A DNA stretch of 64,000 bases, from the NCBI GenBank assembly GCA_017308595.1, contig JAFKER010000005.1, positions 382,950 through 446,949 on the forward strand, written 5' to 3'. Under the pieces are notes generated by a model that was not told where the DNA came from, did not search any database, and saw only the letters and a list, made by a program, of their open reading frames with translations. The DNA comes from Afipia sp. GTDB lineage: Bacteria > Pseudomonadota > Alphaproteobacteria > Rhizobiales > Xanthobacteraceae. Below are positions 17,317 to 25,045 of the stretch, one piece after another (position 1 is the stretch's first letter; each line of letters starts with the position of its first letter). Position numbers and translations under genes: made by a program.

Positions 17317-18936
17317 ATGGCGGTGATCGAGAACTCCATTTCCCCTACGAGCGAAAGCTATCAGGCCAACCGCGCGGGGATGCTGGCGCAGATCGCGCGG
17401 GTCAATGCCGTGGTGGGGCGGACAGTTGCGGCGTCCGAATTGCCGAAAAAGCGGTTTCATGAACGCGGGCAATTGCTGCCGCGCGAGCGCATTGCGTTGT
17501 TGCTCGATGCCGGTGCGCCGTTTCTCGAACTCTCGGCGCTCGCTGGCTATTGTCTCGATACGCCGGACCCCGAGAAGAGCATTCCTGGTGGCGGCACGAT
17601 TGCGGGCATTGGCTTCGTCTCCGGCGTGCGTTGCATGGTCACCGCGAGCGATTCCGGCATCGAAGCCGGGTCGCTGCAGCCGATGGGCCTCGACAAGCGG
17701 CTGCGCTCGCAGGAGATCGCGCTGGAAAACAAGCTGCCGTCGGTACAGCTTGTGGAAAGCGCGGGCGCGAACTTGATGCGCTATCGCGTCGAGGATTTCA
17801 TTCGCGGCGGCACGACCTTCCGCAATCTCGCGCTTTTGTCAGCGGCGGGATTGCCCGTCATCACCGTGACGCACGGCTCGTCCACCGCAGGCGGCGCGTA
17901 CCAGACCGGCCTCTCGGACTACATCGTGATGGTGCGCGGGCGCACGCGCGCGTTTCTTGCCGGGCCGCCGCTACTCAAAGCCGCAACCGGCGAAATCGCG
18001 ACAGAGGAAGAACTCGGTGGTGCTGAGATGCACACCAGTATTTCCGGTCTTGGTGATTATCTTGCGGAGGACGACCGCGAGGCGCTCGGCATCGCGCGGC
18101 AGATCGTGGCCGATCTGAACTGGGATCGCGCGCAACCTGCGAGCAGTGAGCTGCCGCGCACACCGCTTTACGATGCGGAAGAACTGCTTGGCATCATGCC
18201 GATGGATCACAAGCGGCCTGTCGACATGAAGCAGATCATCGCGCGGATTCTCGATGGATCGGAGTTTCTTGAGTTCGGCGCGAACTATGGTCCGGCCACC
18301 GTTTGTGGGCATGGCCGCATCGGCGGCCACGCCATCGGCATCATCACCAATAACGGCCCGCTGGACCCGAGCGGCGCCAACAAGGCGACGCACTTCATTC
18401 AGGCCTGCTGCCAGTCGCGCACGCCGATCCTCTATCTGAACAACACGACGGGCTACATGGTCGGCAAGGCCTATGAGGAAGCCGGCATGATCAAGCACGG
18501 CTCCAAGATGATCCAGGCGGTGACCAACGCCACCGTGCCGCAGATCACCATCTACTGCGGTGCATCGTTCGGCGCGGGCAACTACGGCATGTGCGGGCGT
18601 GGCTTTCATCCGCGCTTCTGCTTCTCGTGGCCGAATGCGAAAACCGCAGTGATGGGCGGCGAGCAGGCGGCGGAGACGATGGCGATCGTCGCTGAGGCGG
18701 GCGCGGCGCGAAAAGGCAAGCCGATGGACCCGGCAAAACTTCAGGAGATGAAATCGCGCATCATCAATGTGTTCGACAGCCAGATGGATGTGTTCGCCAC
18801 CAGCGGTCGGCTGCTCGATGACGGCGTGATCGATCCGCGCGACACCCGCGCCGTGCTCCTGAACGTACTGGCGATCTGCCGCGAGGCGGAACAGCGCAAT
18901 CCGCAAAAGATTCAGTTCTCGGTGGCGCGGCCATGA
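17317..18936 (+). CDS. Acyl-CoA carboxylase, carboxyltransferase (beta) subunit
   Basis: Carboxyltransferase subunit of a biotin-dependent acyl-CoA carboxylase, 539 aa, the length of MCC/GCC beta subunits (about 535). The two crotonase-like halves are clear: GSSTAGGAYQTGLSD (~187-201) with FLAGPPLLKAATGE in the N-half, and GASFGAGNYGMCGRG (~416-430) with WPNAKTAVMGGEQAA in the C-half. The first motif differs from the GSCTAGGAYVPAMSD usual in methylcrotonyl-CoA carboxylase, so the acyl pocket is probably different. I chose ATG 17317, 15 bases after the ligase; the open frame from 17158 runs inside that gene. The biotin subunit follows with ATGA overlap. Substrate undecided. Confidence 0.9.
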   Translation: MAVIENSISPTSESYQANRAGMLAQIARVNAVVGRTVAASELPKKRFHERGQLLPRERIALLLDAGAPFLELSALAGYCLDTPDPEKSIPGGGTIAGIGFVSGVRCMVTASDSGIEAGSLQPMGLDKRLRSQEIALENKLPSVQLVESAGANLMRYRVEDFIRGGTTFRNLALLSAAGLPVITVTHGSSTAGGAYQTGLSDYIVMVRGRTRAFLAGPPLLKAATGEIATEEELGGAEMHTSISGLGDYLAEDDREALGIARQIVADLNWDRAQPASSELPRTPLYDAEELLGIMPMDHKRPVDMKQIIARILDGSEFLEFGANYGPATVCGHGRIGGHAIGIITNNGPLDPSGANKATHFIQACCQSRTPILYLNNTTGYMVGKAYEEAGMIKHGSKMIQAVTNATVPQITIYCGASFGAGNYGMCGRGFHPRFCFSWPNAKTAVMGGEQAAETMAIVAEAGAARKGKPMDPAKLQEMKSRIINVFDSQMDVFATSGRLLDDGVIDPRDTRAVLLNVLAICREAEQRNPQKIQFSVARP

Positions 18937-20909
18937 GCAAGCTTACGCCGTTTCGGAAAATCCTGATCGCCAATCGCGGCGAGATCGCGCTGCGCGTGAT
19001 GCGCACGGCCAGACGCCTCGGTTATGAGACTGTCGCGATCTATTCGACCGCCGACACCCATGCGTGTCACGTCCGCGAAGCGGATCAGGCTGTTTGGATC
19101 GGCGAATCCCAGCCGTCGCAGTCGTACCTGCGAATCGATTCCATCGTGGCCGCTGCGAAGGCGAGCGGTGCGGATGCCGTCCATCCGGGTTACGGCTTTC
19201 TCGCGGAGAACGTGGAGTTCGCCAAAGCCTGCCGCGAGGCGGGGCTGGTCTTCATCGGCCCGTCGCCGGAGGCGATCAACGCCATGGGTCACAAGGCGGG
19301 CGCGAAGGACATCATGCAGAAAGCGGGCGTGCCGTGTGTGCCCGGCTATCAGGGTGAGGACCAGAGCGACGCCACGATGCTCACCGCGGCGAAGCGCATC
19401 GGCTTTCCGGTGATGATCAAGGCGGTCGCGGGCGGCGGCGGGCGCGGTATGCGGCTGGTGGCGGATGAGGCGTCATTTCCGGATGCGCTGCGCGCGGCGC
19501 GCTCCGAAGCGCAGAATGCGTTCGGCGATCCGAATGTGATCCTCGAGCGCGCGATCATCCAGCCGCGTCATATTGAGATTCAAGTGTTCGGCGATCGTCA
19601 TGGCAATGCGATCCATCTCGGCGAGCGCGATTGCTCGGTGCAGCGGCGGCATCAGAAACTGATCGAGGAGGCGCCGTCGCCTGCGGTGTCGCCGGAGTTG
19701 CGCGCGCGCATGGGCGCAACCGCTGTCGCCGCCATCAAGGCGATCAACTACGAGGGCGCGGGCACGCTGGAATTTCTGCTGGACAGTGCAGGCAACTACT
19801 ACTTTATGGAAATGAATACGCGCCTGCAGGTCGAGCATCCGGTGACCGAAGCCGTTACCGGCCTCGATCTGGTCGAACTGCAGTTGCGCGTGGCGAGCGG
19901 TGAACCGCTCCCGCTGAAGCAAGACGACGTGGAATTCGAAGGTCATGCCATCGAAGTAAGGCTTTGCGCCGAGGACGCGGCGCACAATTTCATGCCGCAG
20001 TCGGGGACAATGCTGCGCTGGCATGCGCCATCGGACCTTCGTGTCGAAGATGCGCTGGAATCCGGCGGCGAGATTCCGCCGTTCTACGATTCCATGATCG
20101 CCAAGGTCATCAGCCATGGCGCGACCCGCGACGAGGCGCGGCGCAAGCTGATCGCCGGTCTCGATCGCACGACGGCGCTCGGCGTCACCACCAACCAGTC
20201 GTTTCTGACGCGTTGTCTGGACCATCCGGCCTTCGCGGCGGGGCAGGCGACCACGGCTTTCATCGCGGAGCATTCGGCTGACTTGCTTCCGCGGCAGTCC
20301 GGCGAAGGGCTCCACGCCGCTGTCGCAGCGTTGCTGGTCCATGCCGCCTCAATGAGTCCAGTTCACGTCCAGCAGGGACTGGGTCTGGCGCACGGTTATC
20401 CCATTCCGTTGCGCTTCGAACTGGATGGTCATGTCATCGAGCCGACGGTACAGCGCCAGCGTGACGATGTCTTCCAGATCAGACTTGGAGAAGTCGGACA
20501 TATTCTGACGCTCGGAACGCGCGATGGCGACGTGCTCCATTTCACCAACGACGGGGTTCTCGGCTCTGCGACCTTCGTTCGCGACGGTGCAAACCTTTGG
20601 TTCAGCCTGGGCGGTGTCACGTCGCATGTGCACGATCTGTCCCATATGGCCGTGATGACAGCGGGCGCGGCGGGATCGGACGGGAAATTGCGTGCATCCA
20701 TGAACGGGCGTGTGGTGTCGGTGCTGGCCAAGGCCGGAGATATTGTCGCGGCGGGCGCGCCGGTGATTGTGCTGGAAGCGATGAAAATGCAGCATGTGCA
20801 CGCTGCGCCGGTCTCGGGAAAACTTACGGCGCTGAACGCCGCAGAGGGCGATCAGGTCACCACCGGGTTCGTGATCGCGGAGATCGAGGCTGCGCAGGAT
20901 GCTGCCTGA
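18933..20909 (+). CDS. Acyl-CoA carboxylase, biotin carboxylase/biotin carrier (alpha) subunit
   Basis: Alpha subunit, 658 aa, close to LiuD/AtuF lengths. Residues 1-450 are a biotin carboxylase: KILIANRGEIALRVMRTARRLG at the N-terminus, the glycine-rich ATP loop KAVAGGGGRGMR, and FMEMNTRLQVEHPVTE with the catalytic Arg/Glu set. A linker domain follows, and the C-terminal biotinyl domain carries EAMKMQH with biotinyl Lys about 618. It starts inside the beta-subunit stop (ATGA) and is followed by the hydratase 12 bases on. ATP-dependent carboxylation of a branched enoyl-CoA is likely by analogy with LiuBD and AtuCF; this is not proven by the sequence. Confidence 0.93.
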   Translation: MSKLTPFRKILIANRGEIALRVMRTARRLGYETVAIYSTADTHACHVREADQAVWIGESQPSQSYLRIDSIVAAAKASGADAVHPGYGFLAENVEFAKACREAGLVFIGPSPEAINAMGHKAGAKDIMQKAGVPCVPGYQGEDQSDATMLTAAKRIGFPVMIKAVAGGGGRGMRLVADEASFPDALRAARSEAQNAFGDPNVILERAIIQPRHIEIQVFGDRHGNAIHLGERDCSVQRRHQKLIEEAPSPAVSPELRARMGATAVAAIKAINYEGAGTLEFLLDSAGNYYFMEMNTRLQVEHPVTEAVTGLDLVELQLRVASGEPLPLKQDDVEFEGHAIEVRLCAEDAAHNFMPQSGTMLRWHAPSDLRVEDALESGGEIPPFYDSMIAKVISHGATRDEARRKLIAGLDRTTALGVTTNQSFLTRCLDHPAFAAGQATTAFIAEHSADLLPRQSGEGLHAAVAALLVHAASMSPVHVQQGLGLAHGYPIPLRFELDGHVIEPTVQRQRDDVFQIRLGEVGHILTLGTRDGDVLHFTNDGVLGSATFVRDGANLWFSLGGVTSHVHDLSHMAVMTAGAAGSDGKLRASMNGRVVSVLAKAGDIVAAGAPVIVLEAMKMQHVHAAPVSGKLTALNAAEGDQVTTGFVIAEIEAAQDAA

Positions 20910-20921
20910 GGAGTACAAGAA

Positions 20922-21698
20922 ATGTCTGACGCAACGGTTTTGCATGACAAGCGCGGTCACGCGTTCTGGATCACGATCAACCGGCCCGACAAGCGCAACG
21001 CGCTCAACGCCTCGGTGATCGCCGGGATTGTCGATGGCTTCCGCCGCGCGCATGAGGACAACGATGTGCGCGTGATAGTGCTGACCGGAACGGGGGACAA
21101 GGCCTTCTGCGCCGGGGCTGACCTGCAACCGGGTGCAGGCTTCGCGTTTGATCTCTCGCAGCCCAATCTCGCCTATGCCGACATGCTGCGCACTGCGCAG
21201 AACGCGACCAAGCCGACGATTGCCCGTATCAATGGCGTCTGTATGGCGGGCGGCATCGGTCTTCTTTGCATGACCGACATGGCGGTGGCTGCGGATAATG
21301 TCGTCTTCGGCCTGCCAGAGGTGAAGGTCGGCGTGTTTCCGATGCAGGTGCTGAGTCTCCTGCAGGCGATCGCGCCGCCGCGTCTGGTGCGCGAATGGTG
21401 CTTTACCGGCGAGCCGTTCAGCGCATCGGAAGCGAAGGACGCGGGATTGCTCAATCATGTGGTCCCTGCTGCAGACCTCGATGCCAAAGTGGACTGGCTG
21501 GTCGGACGTCTCACTGACAAGTCGCCGACCGCGATTCGCCGCGGCAAGTATGCGATGCGCGCGCTGGCGTCGATGTCGTTCGATCAGGGAATCGCTTACA
21601 CGGAGTCCCAGATTGCGCTTCTTGCGATGACGCAGGACGCGAAGGAGGGACTTGCCGCCTTTGCCGAGAAGCGCAAGCCTGTCTGGACCGGGAAGTAA
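20922..21698 (+). CDS. LiuC/AtuE-like enoyl-CoA hydratase with a single catalytic Glu
   Basis: Crotonase-fold protein, 258 aa. Oxyanion segments AFCAGADL (61-68) and INGVCMAGG (103-111) are normal. The first hydratase glutamate is replaced by G113 (AGGIGLLCMTD), while the second is kept as E133 (GLPEVKVG). This one-Glu pattern is what I know from bacterial methylglutaconyl-CoA hydratases (LiuC) and their Atu relatives. Its position straight after the carboxylase subunits matches the liu order, so hydration of a carboxylated enoyl-CoA is the most economical reading. The BKACE gene follows five bases downstream. Confidence 0.87.
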   Translation: MSDATVLHDKRGHAFWITINRPDKRNALNASVIAGIVDGFRRAHEDNDVRVIVLTGTGDKAFCAGADLQPGAGFAFDLSQPNLAYADMLRTAQNATKPTIARINGVCMAGGIGLLCMTDMAVAADNVVFGLPEVKVGVFPMQVLSLLQAIAPPRLVREWCFTGEPFSASEAKDAGLLNHVVPAADLDAKVDWLVGRLTDKSPTAIRRGKYAMRALASMSFDQGIAYTESQIALLAMTQDAKEGLAAFAEKRKPVWTGK

Positions 21699-21702
21699 CA
21701 CG

Positions 21703-22590
21703 ATGGCAAAAATCTGGATCGAGGCCGCACTGAACGGACCATGGACCCGCGCCAAGCAGCCGGGGATTCCTGTCGCGGTCGAGGACATCGTTGCGGACGG
21801 TATCGCTTGCGCGGAAGCAGGCGCGGCGATCATCCATGCCCATGCGTATGACGTGACGACCGGCCGCCAGAAAGACGAGTGGGAAATCTATGCGCGGATC
21901 ATCGAGGGCATCCGCGCGAAGGTCGATGTGATTGTTTATCCGACCATCCCGAGTCCGGGACTGGGACAGGAGCAGAACACCAATCGCTTCGGTCACACGC
22001 TGGAACTGGCCAAGCGCGGCCTGATCGAATGGGCGGTGATCGATCCGGGCTCCGTGCATATTTCGCGATTCGACGATCTCGGCCATGGCGGGGTCTACGC
22101 GAATCCACATGAGGATATCATGGAGGGGATGCGGATCGCGCGCGCTCACAATGTCCATCCGAGCTACGCTATCTATGAGCCGGGTTTCACGCGGCTGGGC
22201 GCGGCGCTGGCGGCGATTGCGCCGCCGTCACCGACGGCGATCTACCGCTTCATGTTCTCGGACGAATTCGCCTGGGGCTTTCCGCCGCGCGAGAAGTATC
22301 TCGATATTCATCTGGATCTGTTGGCGGAGACAGCCCCCGGCGCGCCATGGATGATCGCGGGCCTCGGGGTCGACATCACGCCGCTGATCCCGCACACGGT
22401 CGCACGCGGCGGCCATGTTCGCGTCGGTCTGGAAGATATCATTTGGGGAAGCACGCAGACCAACGAGGCGCTTGTCAAGGATGCCGTGACACGGGTGCGT
22501 GCGGCGGGCGGCGAGCCCGCGACGACGGCGGAAGTGAGGGCTTCGCTTCGGGCGATGGATAAGGAAAGGGGCGCTTCTAGCGCCCCTTGA
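21703..22590 (+). CDS. BKACE-family (DUF849) enzyme, second diverged copy
   Basis: DUF849 TIM-barrel protein, 295 aa. The zinc pair is HAH in AAIIHAHAYD (residues ~43-52), and the late barrel segment MIAGLGVDITPLIPHTVARGGHVRVGLEDI is the conserved end of the family. The sequence is quite different from the copy at 14786: the HxHxR motif has Tyr in place of Arg, and long stretches are not alignable by eye. It is the last gene of the carboxylase operon, in the position where liu operons have HMG-CoA lyase. Its coding end overlaps the convergent crotonase by 14 bases. A retro-Claisen cleavage is expected; substrate unknown. Confidence 0.82.
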   Translation: MAKIWIEAALNGPWTRAKQPGIPVAVEDIVADGIACAEAGAAIIHAHAYDVTTGRQKDEWEIYARIIEGIRAKVDVIVYPTIPSPGLGQEQNTNRFGHTLELAKRGLIEWAVIDPGSVHISRFDDLGHGGVYANPHEDIMEGMRIARAHNVHPSYAIYEPGFTRLGAALAAIAPPSPTAIYRFMFSDEFAWGFPPREKYLDIHLDLLAETAPGAPWMIAGLGVDITPLIPHTVARGGHVRVGLEDIIWGSTQTNEALVKDAVTRVRAAGGEPATTAEVRASLRAMDKERGASSAP

Positions 22591-23368
22591 ACACCGGCTT
22601 GCGCTTTTCCATGAACGCAGCCCGGCCTTCTTTATAGTCTTCGCTCTTGAAACAGGCCTGAACGACATCGTCGCAGTGCTTCATGTCGCGCTGGCTCTCG
22701 TCCTTACAGGCTTCGCCAACGATAAACTTGATCGAATCCACCGTCAGCGGCGCATTGGCTGCAATCGTGGCCGCATAGTCCTTCACATAGAATTCGAGTT
22801 CACTGTTTTCGACCACGCGATTGACGAGGCCCATCTCGACCGCTTCCATCACGTCGAACAACCGTGCGGTGTAGAAGATTTCCTTGGTGAAGGACGGGCC
22901 GACAATGTCCATCAGCCGCTTCACGCCGGGATAACCGTAGCCGAGGCCGAGCTTGGCGGCGGGGACGGCGAAGCGCGCATCCTCGGAAGCAATGCGCAGG
23001 TCGCAGCAGCTTGCGATACCCATCCCGCCGCCGACGCAGAAGCCGCGGATCATCGCAATGGTCGGCTTGGGAAATTCATGCACGCTGGCATAGGCGGCTT
23101 CCACCGCGTCGTTGTACTTCTTCACGCCTTCTTCGCTGGAGCGTTCGTCACCGAATTTGGAAATATCCGCGCCCGCGACGAAGGCCTTGTCGCCAGCGCC
23201 AGAGAGTACGACTACGCGGATGCTGTTGTCCTTGGCGTACTCGCTCATCAGCCGGGTGGTGGCTTCCCACATTTCGAGCGACATGGCGTTGCGGCGCTCG
23301 GGATTGTTGAAGATCACGTAGCCGACGTTTCCGTCCTTGCGCGAGATCACCTTGTCGGTCGAAGCCAT
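22577..23368 (-). CDS. Crotonase-family protein lacking both hydratase glutamates
   Basis: Crotonase-fold protein, 263 aa, with normal oxyanion loops KAFVAGADIS and IRGFCVGGG. Both acid/base positions are changed: G117 (GGGMGIASCCD) and A137 (VPAAKLG). A standard hydratase mechanism is therefore unlikely; it may be an isomerase, a hydrolase, a decarboxylase or a binding protein. The rest is well formed, including GYGYPGVKRLMDIVG. It reads leftward, 19 bases after the CoA transferase gene, and probably belongs with that gene and the GlcG/dehydrogenase genes further upstream. Product class firm, activity open. Confidence 0.83.
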   Translation of the reverse strand: MASTDKVISRKDGNVGYVIFNNPERRNAMSLEMWEATTRLMSEYAKDNSIRVVVLSGAGDKAFVAGADISKFGDERSSEEGVKKYNDAVEAAYASVHEFPKPTIAMIRGFCVGGGMGIASCCDLRIASEDARFAVPAAKLGLGYGYPGVKRLMDIVGPSFTKEIFYTARLFDVMEAVEMGLVNRVVENSELEFYVKDYAATIAANAPLTVDSIKFIVGEACKDESQRDMKHCDDVVQACFKSEDYKEGRAAFMEKRKPVFKGR

Positions 23369-23386
23369 GCCTATGTTCCTTGAAAT

Positions 23387-24571
23387 TTAGACGACCCTGC
23401 TCTGCTGGAGCGAGGCGATTTCCTGTTCTGTGAATCCGAATTCCGTCAAGACGTCATGGGTCTGCTCGCCGACGAGCGGCGGGCGCGCGGCCATGCGGCT
23501 TGGCGTGCGCGACAGCGTGAAGGGCTGGCCGACAAGCTGCTTGCCGCCATCGGGCAAGGGCTGCGCGATGCCAAGATGCTTCACCTGCGCGTCATCGAAG
23601 ACCTGATCGATGGAATTGATCGGACCGCACGGTACGCCGGCGGTATTGAGGATGTCGATCCATTCGGCGGTGGGGCGCTTTGCCATATAGGTGCCGATGG
23701 CGGCGTTGAGCGCATCGCGGTTCTTCGAGCGCAGCGCAATAGTCGCATAATCGGGATCGTTCAGCAGATTCGGCGCCTCGATCGCCTGCGCAAAGCGCGC
23801 CCAGATCGCACCGCCGGTGGTGGCGATGTTGATGAAGCTGTCGGCGGTCTTGAATACGCCGGTCGGAATGCTGGTCGGGTGGTTGTTGCCCGCTTGCTGC
23901 GGCACATCGCCGTCCATCAGCCAGCGCGCCGCCTGGAAATCCAGCATGAAGATCTGCGCCTGAAGCAGCGAGGTCTGCACCCACTGGCCTTCGCCGGACA
24001 CGTCACGTTCCAGCAGCGCGGTCATGATGCCGAGCGCGCAAAAAAGTCCCGCCGTAAGATCGGCCACGGGAATGCCGGCGCGCACCGGGCCTTGACCGGG
24101 AAGACCCGTGATCGACATCAGCCCGCCCATGCCCTGCGCGATCTGGTCGAAGCCGGGGCGCTTGGCATAAGGCCCGTCCTGACCGAAACCGGAAATGCTG
24201 GCATAGACAAGACGCGGATTGATCGCGCGCATGCTGTCGTAGTCGATGCCGAGCTTGGCCTTCACGTCGGGACGGAAGTTCTCGACGATGACGTCGGCCT
24301 TCGCCGCGAGACGCTTGAACACCTCAAGTCCCTTGGGGTCCTTCAGGTTCAGCGTCATCGCGCGTTTGTTGCGATGAAGGTTCTGGAAGTCAGGACCGTG
24401 GCGCGGACCGCCGGGCTGCTCGCTGTCGGCGAGGTCGGTCGGCGCCTCGATCTTGATGACGTTCGCGCCCCAGTCCGACAATTGGCGCACGGCTGTCGGC
24501 CCGGAGCGAATCCGGGTCAGATCCAGCACGGTGAAGCGCGAAAGGGCGGACGAGGCGCGCGGAAACGTCAT
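23387..24571 (-). CDS. CaiB/BaiF-type CoA transferase
   Basis: Class III CoA transferase, 394 aa, moving CoA between carboxylic acids. N-terminal LSRFTVLDLTRIRSGPTAVRQLSDWGANVIKIE forms the nucleotide/CoA fold, NLKDPKGLEVFKRLAAKADVIVENFRPDVKAKLG follows, and the catalytic Asp is in GIPVADLTAGLFCALG (near residue 170). The C-terminus HLGIAQPLPDGGKQLVGQPF is typical. Seventeen bases separate it from the GlcG-like gene upstream. It could activate a dicarboxylic or hydroxy acid imported by the nearby TTT system; that is inference. Confidence 0.9.
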   Translation of the reverse strand: MTFPRASSALSRFTVLDLTRIRSGPTAVRQLSDWGANVIKIEAPTDLADSEQPGGPRHGPDFQNLHRNKRAMTLNLKDPKGLEVFKRLAAKADVIVENFRPDVKAKLGIDYDSMRAINPRLVYASISGFGQDGPYAKRPGFDQIAQGMGGLMSITGLPGQGPVRAGIPVADLTAGLFCALGIMTALLERDVSGEGQWVQTSLLQAQIFMLDFQAARWLMDGDVPQQAGNNHPTSIPTGVFKTADSFINIATTGGAIWARFAQAIEAPNLLNDPDYATIALRSKNRDALNAAIGTYMAKRPTAEWIDILNTAGVPCGPINSIDQVFDDAQVKHLGIAQPLPDGGKQLVGQPFTLSRTPSRMAARPPLVGEQTHDVLTEFGFTEQEIASLQQSRVV

Positions 24572-24588
24572 CGGTTTCTCCGCAGGTG

Positions 24589-25020
24589 TTATCCGGCGTT
24601 GCCGACGAGACCCGCTGCGGCGATGCCGGCGAGCGCGGCAGCTTCATCGTTGTCGGAGGTATCGCCGCTGATGCCGATGGCGCCGAGCAGGTTGCCGTCC
24701 TTGTCGTTGATCAGGACGCCGCCCGGAACCGGCACCAGCGCGCCGCGCGCCATTGTGTTGATGGCATCGACGAAATAGGGCTGCTCGTTGGCGCGCTTGA
24801 AGATCGCGCGCGAGCCCATTCCCAGCGCCAGCGCGCCGTAAGCCTTGCCGTGAGCGACGTCGCCGCGCAGCAGGCTGGTATTGTCTTCCGCCACGAAGGT
24901 CTTGAGCGTACCGCGCGCGTCGAGGATCGCGATGGCCATTGGCTTCAGCTTCATCGCACGGCATTTGGCGAGCGCGGCATCGGAAATCTTGCGGGCAACG
25001 TCGAGGGTCAGGTCGGTCAT
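24589..25020 (-). CDS. GlcG/HbpS-like heme-binding family protein
   Basis: Small soluble protein of the GlcG/DUF336 family, 143 aa. It begins MTDLTLDVARKISDAALAKCRAMKLKPMAIAILDARG and shows the family landmarks VPGGVLINDKDGNLLGAIGISGDTSDNDEAAALAGI. Such proteins accompany glycolate and other hydroxyacid dehydrogenases; biochemical function is poorly defined and HbpS binds heme. I chose the start at 25020 because it gives the normal family N-terminus; a longer frame to 25077 would overlap the dehydrogenase gene. The gene follows the FAD/Fe-S dehydrogenase, as GlcG follows GlcDEF. Confidence 0.88.
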   Translation of the reverse strand: MTDLTLDVARKISDAALAKCRAMKLKPMAIAILDARGTLKTFVAEDNTSLLRGDVAHGKAYGALALGMGSRAIFKRANEQPYFVDAINTMARGALVPVPGGVLINDKDGNLLGAIGISGDTSDNDEAAALAGIAAAGLVGNAG

Positions 25021-25045
25021 CAAATGCATCCTTTGCGGGGGGCGT

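Noticed and set aside
21703-22590. HMG-CoA lyase at the end of the carboxylase operon
   Set aside because: The sequence is DUF849 (HAHAYD zinc pair and late VARGGHVRVGLEDI block), not the HMG-CoA lyase family.
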